DNA of 64,000 bases. It comes from Semisulcospira habei (taxonomy: Eukaryota; Mollusca; Gastropoda; Semisulcospiridae). The notes under the pieces were generated by a model. The model was not told the DNA's origin, searched no databases, and was given only the letters and a program-made list of their open reading frames with translations. Made by a program: the position numbers and the translations under genes. The stretch lies in the NCBI GenBank assembly GCA_036245525.1, contig BTPG01000005.1, positions 117,885,188 to 117,949,187 on the forward strand. Direction: 5' to 3'. Position 1 is the first letter of the stretch. Every line of letters begins with the position of its first letter. Shown here piece by piece: positions 55,272 through 64,000 of this stretch.

Positions 55272-55478
55272 TTAACCCTTTTAGCCCCACGGTGCATTTC
55301 TCAAATTTTGGAAGTGTTAACGACTGTACCAGTTGCAGGCGGAGGATTGACCATGATAATTCAAGGGTAGTGCCAGATTAGCTTGGCACCTTCAGGCGCC
55401 TAGCTAATCTGGCACTACCCTTGAATTATCATGGTCCAATCAGTCTCCTGCTGTAGGTGTTGGGGCTGAAAGGGTTAA
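55272..55478. mobile_element. TTAA-ended palindromic MITE (A-type), copy 22
   Basis: Complete, TTAACCCTTTTAGCCCCACG to TGGGGCTGAAAGGGTTAA, ~120 bp before the acceptor of the next exon. Confidence 0.9.
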
Positions 55479-55601
55479 CTGTTTAGCTCCTGAATTGTTG
55501 CAGTGTTAGTGATTACCTTTAGATTTTGATTGCCATTTGATATAGTGTATGACGAAGGTTTTGATGCCTGACGGCGCATGTCTTGCTGGATGTGTCCCCA
55601 G

Positions 55602-55773
55602 GTGGCCAGCGTGTTGTGGTGGTACTTCTTCTCCAAGGCGATCGAGTTCATGGACACGGCACTGATGATTGTGCGCAAGAAGAACGAGCAGATCACCTTC
55701 CTCCATGTCTTCCACCACGCCTCCATGCTGAACATCTGGTGGTGGATACTCATGTTCATTCCTGGTGGAATGG
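55602..55773 (+). CDS. ELOVL: ELOVL2/5-like elongase, fourth coding exon (catalytic histidine box)
   Basis: Acceptor TGTGTCCCCAG; donor ATGG/GTGAGT; phase 0 in, phase 1 out; residues 113-169 plus one base. It contains KAIEFMDT (KxxExxDT motif, residues 124-131) and HVFHH (HxxHH, residues 147-151), the catalytic histidine box that binds the active-site metal or acts in condensation. [10 protein letters not shown] precedes it and ASMLNIWWW follows, as in ELOVL2/5. This exon alone makes the family assignment secure. Confidence 0.95.
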
Positions 55774-56626
55774 GTGAGTGCTCTAACATTGATGTGAGCA
55801 AGAAGCATAGATCCTCATGAGACCGCGCATCCCAGGGGGGCTCATGGGGATCTTTATTTCTTGCAGGTGATCTCTTTGCTCAACTCGTAACCCCAAGAGG
55901 TGTCATCTAACACCTCTGTAACAGGAGCTGGATCGACCATGATAACTCAAGGGTAGTGCCAGATTAGCTTAGCACCTGATGGTGCCAAGCTAATCTGGCA
56001 CTATCCTTGTATAGTCATGGTCGATCCATCTCCTGCTGTAGGGGCTAAATGGGTTAATATCAGCGGATGTTCGTATTTATTCCTGTGGGAGTAGGTAAGT
56101 TCAGTTTGCTAAAGATGGAATGTCTGGTCAGAAAAAATAAATACACCATACCCCATCCCACAGATCTTCCCATGCTTTTTTTTGTTGATATCATTTTAAC
56201 ATTGGCATGGTTCATTGTGGATCTCTCATATATTTTCAAGTTTGACCAGTATTCACGGCCTTTCTCCAATGTCTGCTCAAGAGGTGATTGATTGCACGGT
56301 GATTGATTGGTTCTGTTTCTGGGAAGTGATTTATCAAGTTTCTCACAATGTCTGATTTGCCAGTGCTTAGGCTTAGGTCCTGAGCAGTTACTGCCTTGTA
56401 GGTGAGCATGTCCATTCTTTTAGCCCATGGACTTATGCCAGCATGTCCTGAGCAGTAGCAGATCCAAATGGGTCTTGGCAGTTGTATATTTGGTATGGCT
56501 CGGTGCCGTTCAAGGATAATCACGTGGATTAAACACCATTGGAGTCGGCAAGAGGCATAAATCCTCTGCTCCTGCTTACTGGTGCTGTTTGTCTGCAATG
56601 AATGCGTGTGTTGTGTTTTTTTTCAG
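55774..56626. other. ELOVL intron 4
   Basis: 853 bp, GTGAGT to TTTTTTTTCAG. It contains a small imperfect hairpin near 55800-55860 and MITE copy 23. Confidence 0.75.
55888..56057. mobile_element. Palindromic MITE (A-type), copy 23
   Basis: The left end is eroded (GTAACCCCAAGAGGTGTCAT); the right end GGGGCTAAATGGGTTAA is intact. The stem keeps TAGTGCCAGATTAGC with GCTAATCTGGCACTA. Confidence 0.82.
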
Positions 56627-56751
56627 CCTGGTTTGGAGCCTGGATGAACTGCCTTGTCCATGTGGTCATGTACACCTACTATGGCCTCTCGGCTCTACCG
56701 TCACTCAAGGGCAAGCTGTGGTGGAAGCGCTACATCACTCGATTTCAGCTG
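56627..56751 (+). CDS. ELOVL: ELOVL2/5-like elongase, fifth coding exon
   Basis: Acceptor GTTTTTTTTCAG; donor CTG/GTACGT; phase 1 in, phase 0 out. It completes residue 170 and encodes 171-211. It contains NCLVHVVMYTYY (NxxxHxxMYxYY, residues 177-188), GKLWWKRYITRFQL and the start of the TxxQxxQ motif (T207, Q210). In the family, roughly 80-100 further residues follow (the last transmembrane helices and a basic ER-retention tail); no such exon is visible before the right edge, so it must lie beyond or be missing from the assembly. Confidence 0.93.
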
Positions 56752-56807
56752 GTACGTATTGTACAAATATTACATTTGAGAGTGCATTCAAGAGCAGCCA
56801 CTGTATG

Positions 56808-56894
56808 TTATCCCTTTGGCTGTCAGTAGTGCTTATTGTCGCAATGATTCCTGTAGGAATCGTTGTGACTCACTACCTACGGCCAAAGGGTTAA
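56808..56894. mobile_element. Small TTAA-ended hairpin MITE (E-type), copy 2
   Basis: TTATCCCTTTGGCTGTCAGTA to TACGGCCAAAGGGTTAA, with an inner stem CGCAATGATTCC / GGAATCGTTG. It adjoins an eroded A-like sequence (TTAACACATTGAGCCTGAAG, 56891 onward). Confidence 0.65.
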
Positions 56895-57200
56895 CACATT
56901 GAGCCTGAAGGTCAAAATCCCCGGTATTTGTTATCTTCTGATGACTATAAAGTGTCAAACCTGTCATGGCGACCACCTGTCAATGCAGACCACCCATTGT
57001 TTTTTGGTCCTTTGGTTTTGTTTCTGTTACTTGGACGGCCCTGTGTAAGGATACCATCAAAGTTGATGACTGTTTTTGATAGTCTCTCACGCAGGCTTGA
57101 CTGTACCAGTTCAGGAGATAGATTGACCCCGATAGTTGGCACCAGGATTTGTTTCCTCAAAAAACATTACCGATCGCATTATTAATAGGGAGATAGGCCT
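56895..57200. other. Eroded MITE-like sequence in ELOVL intron 5
   Basis: Words such as TTAACACATTGAGCCTG, TGTACCAGTTCAGGAGATAG and ATTGACCCCGATAG recall the A-type MITE outer region, but no stem is left. Confidence 0.4.
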
Positions 57201-58551
57201 AGCTACCGATTTCAGCCTAAGTCTCCGTTGTGTATAGCAGCACAACTAGGGAGGCGACTCCAGGGAGTCGTCTTTCAAGAAACTCCCCTCCCTCCCCATG
57301 AGGCCGCATGGGCTCGCCAGTCGTACGCTTAGCTTCCTAGCGAATGGACGTACCGGTTTCGGCATAAACTTTCCACGTGTTCTGTTCTCGGTTGCTCGGA
57401 TTTCGACTTGTGTATTGGGACTCTTCGTGTGTTGGTGTGCCCTCCCAGCCTTCTTGTTACTGTGAGTGGTGCCTGGTGGGATTTTCTTCCCCGGCTGAGC
57501 CCCTTTGTTTCACCGGCGCGGCTGCCATGAGGTAAGGTCTCGGGTGAAGCCTGAGCCAGCGGTTCTGTCCGGCGCCGGCTTGACTCGACTGGGCTGCCCC
57601 CGGCGCCCATACTTAGCGTTTTCCGAAGAAATAAAACGACTTGTTACCACGTGCCCATTCCAGGGAACAAACACGGAGAAACTAAAGAAAGGGGGTCGAG
57701 AAAGACGGCCACGATGGCGCAGCGCCGTGTGCTTTCTTGGTGCGCTTGTACCCCAGGCTTGCACCTGGTGTATGTCGAGTTTCCTTTTATATGGAAGTGT
57801 ATGTTTATACAAAACGACATGGGAATGGGGAGCAGCTTGTCCTTTTACGGGGTCCCATTTTAGAGAAGCGGCGGTTAGCTTTCGACCTTGCGGCAGAGTG
57901 CGGTCTCTTGGCCTTCGGTGCCACTCGCGATCGTGTTTCACATACATGTATGCTCTGGTTGCAGTGCAGGTGACTTGGGGCCCCAGCCTTCCCCTTGGTG
58001 GGGGCTTTCGGTGCCCAGCGCAGTGGAATTTTACGCTCCGCGCTGTGGGGCGGCCGCGTTCAACTGGTGCCCGCGGTCGGAGGAGCCCTGGCCCCAACGG
58101 TGAGGTTTCCAGCATGGATGCCTTCAGACTCCCCGCTCCGCGACCATTGAGGTACTGTAACCTTCCCTCCCCGGCGGCTACTGCCACTCCAGTGCCAGAG
58201 GCAGGAGTCGCTTCCACTCGCGCCCCTCCGGGCGAGCTTGTAGGTGAGACGCTTTCTCAGGTTCTAGCGTGCTAGACTTACCGACAGGCGCACCACGTCG
58301 GGGCCAACTCTCCCCGACTGTCATCTCCTCCGCGCTACGGCCATGCCTCTGTGGACGCTATTTGTATCGTCCTGCCTGATTAGCGGCTATGTGGGTTGCC
58401 CCACTACTCACTCAAGCTAGAGGATGGCCCGACAGTGGCGGAAGCCCCACCTCCCGGCGGGAAGCAGACTCTTGTCAGCGGGTCTTTCCCCCGGGCCCAG
58501 GGGCCTGCTGGCCACTGGTACGGTGGCACAGCGCTCTTGGATCTAGCACGG
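57201..58551 (+). other. GC-rich block, no gene supported
   Basis: The composition changes abruptly to GC-rich. Long frames are open on both strands over the same bases (for example 57505-58275 plus and 57510-58217 minus), which is expected at low stop-codon density and gives no motif. It may belong to the 5' region of the LINE starting at 62367. Confidence 0.4.
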
Positions 58552-58672
58552 GCCAACGGCCTTACCATGTTGAATACACCGGCTCTCATCTGGTCACCAA
58601 AGGTATGCAGCCTCGGGCTCGGTTAGTGCTTGGATGGGTGACCGCCTGGGAACACCAAGTGCTGTTGGCCTT
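58552..58672 (+). rRNA. 5S rRNA-like sequence (derived copy)
   Basis: 121 nt, the right length for 5S rRNA. The 3' half matches animal 5S closely: GGTTAGTGCTTGGATGGGTG, then ACCGCCTGGGAACACC and GTGCTGTTGGC, which includes the TFIIIA-binding internal control region. The 5' half is recognisable but diverged (ACGGCCTTACCATGTTGAAT, ACACCGGCTCTC). The terminal stem can form between CCAACGGC and GCTGTTGG. There is no T-run terminator directly after it. It is likely a pseudogene or a 5S-derived internal Pol III promoter of a retroelement rather than an rDNA unit. Confidence 0.75.
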
Positions 58673-59139
58673 CGTCTCCTGCTACTGGTTCAAGCACCTT
58701 GCCTAAACCTTGGAGCCTGAGCGCCTCGGGAGTCCGCAGCGACCCCGCCAGCGCGGATCTAGCAGGGGGACGTCCCTTCGGGCCCCCGGCCGTCAACTCC
58801 AGCTCCTTGCTTAGCAGCGGCTGATGTCGCCCCTCCTCGCGGTGTCAGATCCTGTGACCACTTCGCTCCTGCGTCCTTGCCCGCCCGCTCCGTGGACGGA
58901 GAGCGGCTGGCAGCGACTTCGGTTGCCCCGCTGCATGGTGAACTGCGGGCCTTCTAGGCTGGTCGCGGCTGCTCCGCCTTTCTGGATACTCCGCAGAACC
59001 CTATCCCGATGGCAGGCCCTCGGGGTCGAGGGCTAGGACCTTGGCCTGCGCAGTCTCACACAGTCCCCAGGTGTCGGCAACCGAGATTTACTCCTCTCGG
59101 CCCCTCGTTTCGGACGACGGGGACCCCCCGAGGGAGCGC

Positions 59140-60290
59140 CTATGCCCAACGCGGCTTCGAGATCTTATCTGCCCACTCTTCGGAGCCTGGCTGACGGCGA
59201 CTTCGGTCGCCCTGCCACGCGGTGGACGTGAGACCTCCTGAGCCGGACGAGGCTTCTGGATCTTGTCCGCCCGCTGTTCAGCGCCTGGCCAACGGCGCCT
59301 TCGGGCGCCCCGCGGTGAATGACTGACCGCTCAGCTGGACGCCGCCCCTGGCCCTGGTCCGTTCGCTCCACGGAGCCTACCGACCGCAGCTTCGGCCCTC
59401 CCCCCCTCCCGCCACGCGGTGAGCGGACGACCTCCTAAGCCCAGCCAAGGCTTCTGGACTGGTCTGCCTGCTATACGGAGCCTGGCCGGCAGCGACTGCT
59501 GTCACCCCGCACTACAGTGAACAACAGGCGTCTTGGCTGGGCAGTGCTCATAGGCCTAGGTGTGCCCCTCCACGGGTCTAGCCCACGACTTGGCCACCCG
59601 CCTCGTGGCCTGAAATTCTACGGGCCCTGTCGCGCCCCTTCGAATCGGCCCGCCCGCTCCTCGGAGCCTGGCTGGCAGCGATCTCTATCGCCCCGCCTCG
59701 CGAGGAAGTACAGGCCCTCTACGCTGGACGCGGCTTCGAGATCTTATCCGCCTGCTCTTCGGAGCCTGGCCGACGGCGACTTCAGTCGCCCTGCCACGCG
59801 GTGGACGTGAGATCTCCTGAGCCAGACAAGGCTTCTGGATCTTTTCTGCCGGCTGTTCCGGCGCCTGGCCAACAGCGCCTTTGGGCGCCCCGCGGTGAAC
59901 GACTGACCACTCGGCCGGACGCCGCCCCTGGCCCTGGTCCGCTTGCTCCACGGAGCCTACCGACCACAGCTACCCCCCCTCCCTCCACGCGGTGAACGGA
60001 CGACCTCCCTGGTCTGCCTGCTATACGGAGCCTGGCCAGCAGTGACTGCAGTCGCCCCGCACTGCAGTGAACGACAGGCGTCTCGGCCGGGCGGTCCTCA
60101 TAGACCCAGGTGTGCCTGCTCCAAGGGTCCAGCCCACAATGACTTGGCCACCCCGCCTCGCGGCCCGAAATTCTTCGGGCCCTGTCGTGCCCCTTGGAAT
60201 CGGCCCGCCCGCTCCTTGGAGCCTGGCCAGCAGCGAGCTCTATCGCCCCGCCTCGCGAGGGAGTACAGGCCCTCTATGCCGGATGAGGCT
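59140..60290 (+). repeat. GC-rich tandem repeat, ~555-579-bp units with shorter sub-repeats
   Basis: CGGCTTCGAGATCTTATC at ~59153 and ~59731 (period 579), CAACAGGCGTCTTGGC / CGACAGGCGTCTCGGC at 59523 and 60073 (period 550) and GTACAGGCCCTCTA at 59708 and 60263 (period 555) mark two copies. Inside each, CGGAGCCTGGC followed by an AGCGAC-like word recurs every ~80-200 bp, so the array has two levels. No protein is supported. Confidence 0.75.
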
Positions 60291-61400
60291 CAGGATACGA
60301 CGTGCACCCACGCCATGGGGTCCGGCCCACAGCGATGTTGGTCATACCGCCTCACGGGCCGAGATTCTTCGGGCCCCGACACCCCCCCTGGGACTCGACC
60401 CGCCGCTCCTCGGAGCTTGGCCAGCGCGACCTTGGTCTCCCCTAACTGCGGTGACGGTCAGACCTTCTCGGGTGGTCGCGACTTCTGGATCCTGTCCCCG
60501 GAGCCTGGCTGACAGCGGCGTTGGTCTCCCCTCGTCACGGTGCATAACAGATCGCTCCAGGCCCGGTGTCCCTCCGATGCCTTGCCGGTGCTTGGTCGGC
60601 AGCCGGATCCAGAGGAGGTGTCGGGTACATCGCGGGAACGGATCGCACACGTCCTCCGTCGCTCGTCTCCCCTGGAGCTCCTTGCCTGGGCCGCGCTTGG
60701 AGTAGGCAGAGATGAGAATCTTCCGCCTTTTAGCGGAAATCCGCTCTTTCGGAAGGTCCCAGGGTCATTTTTGAGATTGGTTTAAATCCGGTGAGAAAAT
60801 TTTAGTGTATATGACTAGGGTGAGTTGTTGATTTTCGATCTCGCAGCTTATTCCCACTCGTTCCCATGCGGATTGTTGTCATTTGGTTCGCTCTCACTTC
60901 GTTTCCGTCGATCCACCAAGCTTTCCTCCTTTTTGTCATTTTAGGATTCTCATCTCTGAGTAGGGCCGCCTCGGGCATCTTCTCCCCGCTTGGGCATCAG
61001 GCCCTCCTGGGTGGTCCTTCCCCTTTGCCTTGGCTCTGGCGACAGGTAAGTCTGTTTTCCGCCGGAGTGGGGTTGGGGCCTGCGCGGGGGCTCCCCTCCT
61101 GGAGGATTGTCGCTCCTTGTCCCCGGGCCATCCGCGCGCACTCCTTGCAGCGGATCGGCCTCGATTCCATCCGGCTCTGGTCGCGGGGACACAGCGGTGA
61201 TTAGAGACAATGGTCACGACTATGGGAATTTGCCACTGCAACCGGCCTACAGCACCTCGCTTCCGCTGGCAGTGTTGCATCCGCTCCCGTGCCTTCAGGG
61301 AGCCCGCAGTCGGGCGTCCTCGGATATTTTGGGCCTGGCGTCGTGCCAAGGATTGACCGCCTCTGTCCTCAGCGCTCACCCATCGCCTGTTTCCTCCCAC
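60291..61400. other. GC-rich block with small hairpins, no gene supported
   Basis: The sub-repeat words fade after ~60510. A local stem lies at 60720-60750 (CCGCCTTTTAGCGG, then TCCGCTCTTTCGGA). AGAGATGAGAATC at 60704 and GATTCTCATCTCT at 60945 are inverted copies ~240 bp apart. Confidence 0.4.
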
Positions 61401-61460
61401 TCAGTTCTGGATAAGGACCTGCGGCGATCGGGTCTGCCCCTCCCAGCTGGAGCATGCCGC

Positions 61461-61735
61461 CTGGAGACCTGGGCCACTCCTACGGCACGACTGTGGCATT
61501 CCCAGGCGCGGGCATGGGGTCCCGCCTGCAGCCACTTCCGGGTCGCACCCCACGAGTAGTAAGACTCTGGGGCCCTTGACTCTCACGAGCCCCCCCCCCA
61601 CCCCCTCCTCCCGGATGGCGTTAACTCCCCCAGTGGCATGGAGACCGGGGCCGCTCCTACTGCACGACTGAAGCATTCCCAGGCGTGGCATGGGGTCCCG
61701 CCTGCGGCCTCTACTGAGTCGCAGCCCACTGGGCA
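61461..61735 (+). repeat. Tandem pair of ~96-bp units
   Basis: CGGCACGACTGTGGCATTCC with GGCATGGGGTCCCGCCTGC at ~61484-61532 recurs, diverged, at ~61660-61708 (177-bp spacing). Confidence 0.7.
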
Positions 61736-62366
61736 CCGGCCTCCACGTGGCGTGGGTGGGTAGTCCCCTCAGTCCCTGACTGAGTGGGCTAGCAGAGGGG
61801 TGCCATCTTTGTCCAGGATTAGGACTTGATGTCAGCAGATATGATGTTCAGTCTTTTTCACTGGTCCGGTTTTTAAGGAGCTGTGCTAACCCAGGTCCAA
61901 CCATGTTGGATTCGTCCTTAAAATACTCGTGAGCTTTTGGTCCTGTGGATCCCAAGTGTTTGCCGTGCTTGGAGACCCGTGTTGGGGGAGAAGAGGATCC
62001 TGGTGGCTGAAACACTCCACTTTGGCCTTGACTTCTACCTAAACGGGAGGCTTGTCGTACCGGCCTAGTCAATTGGCTCTTGTCACGTTGAGCCCTATCC
62101 CATTGTTGACATGCAGGCTGATATACGGAGCACCATGCTATAGCCTCTGCTGCTGATTAGGTGCTCTACGCAAGTATTCCCCTGCATTCAACCGTGTGAT
62201 AGAAGGCGGTGGCTCAGACGGTTCAATCGGGCATAACCCCCTGAGTATATCTTTCAGACAGTCTCCATCGTGCGTCGGCTGGAGACCCGCCGACGAATGC
62301 ACTTTCCCTTGTTGGGCTCGGTGGCGGGCGGGGACCCCCGGGGGATGAATATCTATCATACTATAA
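61736..62366. other. Leader region before LINE ORF1
   Basis: No supported gene. It ends with an A-rich stretch (62366-62396) where the ORF1 frame opens. Confidence 0.4.
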
Positions 62367-63796
62367 TATGGAAAATACAAAACAAAAAATAAAAAACCGG
62401 CACCAAAGTGGCACATAGCCACTGACATTGACCTTGAGAATGATAGCGACTCCGATTGTGACGATGCGACGCCACAGGCGTCGGCCGTCTGGCCTCGCTT
62501 TCTCATTATCCACAGCAAAGTTAAAGAGAAGCCTGTTTCCAAGCTGCACCCTTTCCTGGTAGGGGAGACCCTCAGGAGCCGTGTTGGCAGGCCTGAGGCC
62601 CAGCGCCTCAGGTCTGGTGACTTGCTGGTAGAGTGCCGTACCCGGGCAAACTCCAATGGGCTACTGAGGCTCTCCTCTATCGGAGACACTCCAGTGGAGG
62701 TCATGCCCCACAAAACTATGAATTCTTTTAGAGGAGTGATTAAAGATCAAGCATTGGCAGAACTGTCTGATGATGAACTTGTACGGAACCTTAAGTCACA
62801 GGGGGTGACCTACGTCGGGCGCTTCGTTTCCAAACGAGGTGGTAGGGAGATCCGTCTCCCTACCATCATCCTGACGTTTGGCACCCCCACCGCTCCTACC
62901 ATCTGGGGAGGTTACTACTCCCTAAAAGTGAAAAAGTACGTCCCTCTCCCCCTCCGGTGCTTTAAGTGCCAAAAGTATGGCCATGGGCAGAAGACATGCC
63001 GCCAGGCAGAGGCTCTATGCGCCCGCTGCACTAAGCCTGGACACTCTGCCGAGTCCTGCACAGCCATCCCCCTGTGTGTGAATTGGGCGCATATGGCTTC
63101 GGACAAGAAGTGCCCTCGCTGGATATCCGAGTGCAAGATTCAGCAGGTGCGTGTGGAGAAGGGGCTGTCCTTTGCGGACGCCAAAAAACTGGTTGAAGGC
63201 CCTGGTGCAGCTGAGGCTGTGCCAAACTCAAATAACACCTCTGCGTATACGTTCAGTGCAAGCGCCCCACCAAAGACTTCTCTTGTCAAACCCCAACTTC
63301 TTGGTTGGGGGCGGAGCCTCGGATCCTCTCACCCCTGGAGAGTAACCCTCCTCCGGTGGTGACGAGGGGCCAGGGAACGCAGAAAGCGGACAATACCGGT
63401 CCAGTGGCACCGCTTTCTGCTGCCCCTAAGCCTCGGCCTCCACCCAAGCCTATCAATCTTGCTACAAAGGCTTCTGGCTCTGGTCAGCCTTCTAAAGCTG
63501 CCAACTCTGGCGGCAGGAACGCTGCCCGGGCCCAGAAGTCTAAGAAAGTTACAGGACCACTGTGCGTACGGGCCCAGAAGGGGGACACTGATGTCGCCCT
63601 TCAAAATAAATATGCTGCATTGGAGGAGCAGATGGAGGGAGTGGAAGTTGTCGTAGCTGGTGCTGCGGCAGCTCCTCCCCCCTCATCTTCGAGGAACCAG
63701 AGGAGGTCCGGGAGTCAACCCCCCTCTGTTTCTTCGACTCCTTCCAAAGCACAGGAAAAGGGTGGAAAGAACTCTTCTCCTCCACATAAAACCTAA
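62367..63796 (+). pseudogene. LINE ORF1 (zinc-knuckle Gag-like), frameshifted
   Basis: The frame opens after a TAA at 62364 and has no ATG near its start, so the true start may be damaged or upstream in another frame. It reads KPAPKWHIATDIDLE, an RFLIIHSK stretch, LRSRVGRPEAQRLRSGDLLVEC (the RNA-recognition-like domain usual in these Gags), then TYVGRFVSKR and CFKCQKYGHGQKTC (~62958) and CARCTKPGHSAESC (~63018). A third, degraded knuckle (CVNWAHMASDKKC, second Cys replaced by Trp) follows. Near 63300, at a GGGGG run, the frame shifts; a Pro/Ala/Lys-rich tail continues to TAA at 63794. ORF1 proteins of this type bind the element's RNA. Jockey/I-group affinity is likely; the clade is not certain. 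Confidence 0.78.
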
Positions 63797-63798
63797 TC

Positions 63799-64000
63799 AT
63801 GTACTCTCTGACTCGGTGGAATTGTTGTGGTTTTCACACCAACTTTGAAGAATTACGCCTTCTAGTCAAGTCTTATAACCCCTCAGTAATATCTCTTCAG
63901 GAGACTTACCTTAAGACTTCTGACCCTGTCTCCTTTAATGGTTTTCATGCTATCCATAAAGGCTCTGATTCAGAGAGACGCTTGGGTGGAGTGGCTCTTC
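63799..64000 (+). CDS. LINE ORF2, N-terminal part (endonuclease domain), runs off the window
   Basis: ATG at 63799, two bases after the ORF1 stop, an arrangement that suggests coupled translation. The 67 visible codons read MYSLTRWNCCGFHTNFEELR, a SVISLQETYLK stretch and GGVALL. W-N-C-x-G and LQET are the first conserved blocks of the apurinic-endonuclease-like domain of non-LTR retrotransposons. The rest, including the reverse transcriptase, lies to the right. Confidence 0.82.
   Translation, partial: MYSLTRWNCCGFHTNFEELRLLVKSYNPSVISLQETYLKTSDPVSFNGFHAIHKGSDSERRLGGVAL

Larger units (their letters stand above)
51160..55601. other. ELOVL intron 3
   Basis: 4.4 kb, holding a full-length RTE-like LINE (51382-54570) and a palindromic MITE (55272-55478). 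The remaining bases, including 54583-55271, show no other feature. Confidence 0.75.

Noticed and set aside
57505..58275. 256-codon plus frame and 235-codon minus frame over the same bases
   Set aside because: GC-rich sequence has few stop codons; both strands are open, neither shows a domain or a codon pattern that singles it out.
58552..58672. Functional 5S rRNA gene
   Set aside because: The 5' half is diverged, no T-run follows and there is no tandem rDNA unit; kept as a 5S-like derived sequence only.
59943..60705. Arg/Pro-rich frames of 189 and 212 codons
   Set aside because: They lie on tandem GC-rich repeats, and the different frames each read the same repeat words.

Overview
The window looks like animal nuclear DNA, most likely from a marine lophotrochozoan and probably a mollusc. 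It has long microsatellites, many kinds of transposable element, intron-split host coding sequence and a 10-N scaffold gap. Species cannot be told from the sequence alone. There is no bacterial-style operon, no CRISPR array and no tRNA gene that I can support.

Bases 1-5,525 are one end of a Polinton/Maverick-type element, a virus-like self-synthesising transposon. The N-terminus of the major capsid gene runs off the left edge, followed by a penton-like minor capsid gene and four conserved-looking but functionally unclear genes. All have intact frames, and A/T-rich late-promoter-like motifs sit at their start codons. The element probably stops near 5,525, in front of a CA-rich microsatellite. 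Bases 5,931-6,890 are a minisatellite of six progressively shorter units.

Bases 7,600-42,050 are a transposon graveyard. The dominant feature is a palindromic, TTAA-ended MITE family: at least 23 copies or fragments across the window, each with a hairpin core whose two arms change together. Several copies abut another MITE through one shared TTAA. Also present are a decayed Tc1/mariner element (14.66-15.86 kb), an RTE-like LINE (25.3-28.35 kb) joined in frame to a pseudogene of a tyrosine-recombinase-like protein with a Myb/SANT-like tail (28.35-29.6 kb), two other 5'-truncated LINE fragments (30.7-31.85 and 32.4-33.9 kb), several foldback elements, G-rich dispersed repeats and large simple repeats.

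The one host gene recognised is an ELOVL fatty-acid elongase, closest in feel to ELOVL2/5. Five coding exons lie on the + strand (42,351-42,408; 50,081-50,271; 51,073-51,159; 55,602-55,773; 56,627-56,751). Splice phases match throughout, and together they encode residues 1-211, including the KxxExxDT, HxxHH and NxxxHxxMYxYY motifs. The C-terminal exon or exons are not in the window. Its introns hold an internally deleted hAT transposase, an exact 1.19 kb duplication either side of the N gap (probably an assembly artefact), several MITEs and foldbacks, and an RTE-like LINE with a perfect 12-bp target-site duplication.

Bases 57,200-62,350 are GC-rich, with a 5S-rRNA-like sequence and tandem repeats. 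They lead into a second type of LINE, with a zinc-knuckle ORF1 (62.37-63.80 kb) and the start of an endonuclease/RT ORF2 at the right edge. The GC-rich block may be the long 5' region of that LINE, but this is inference.
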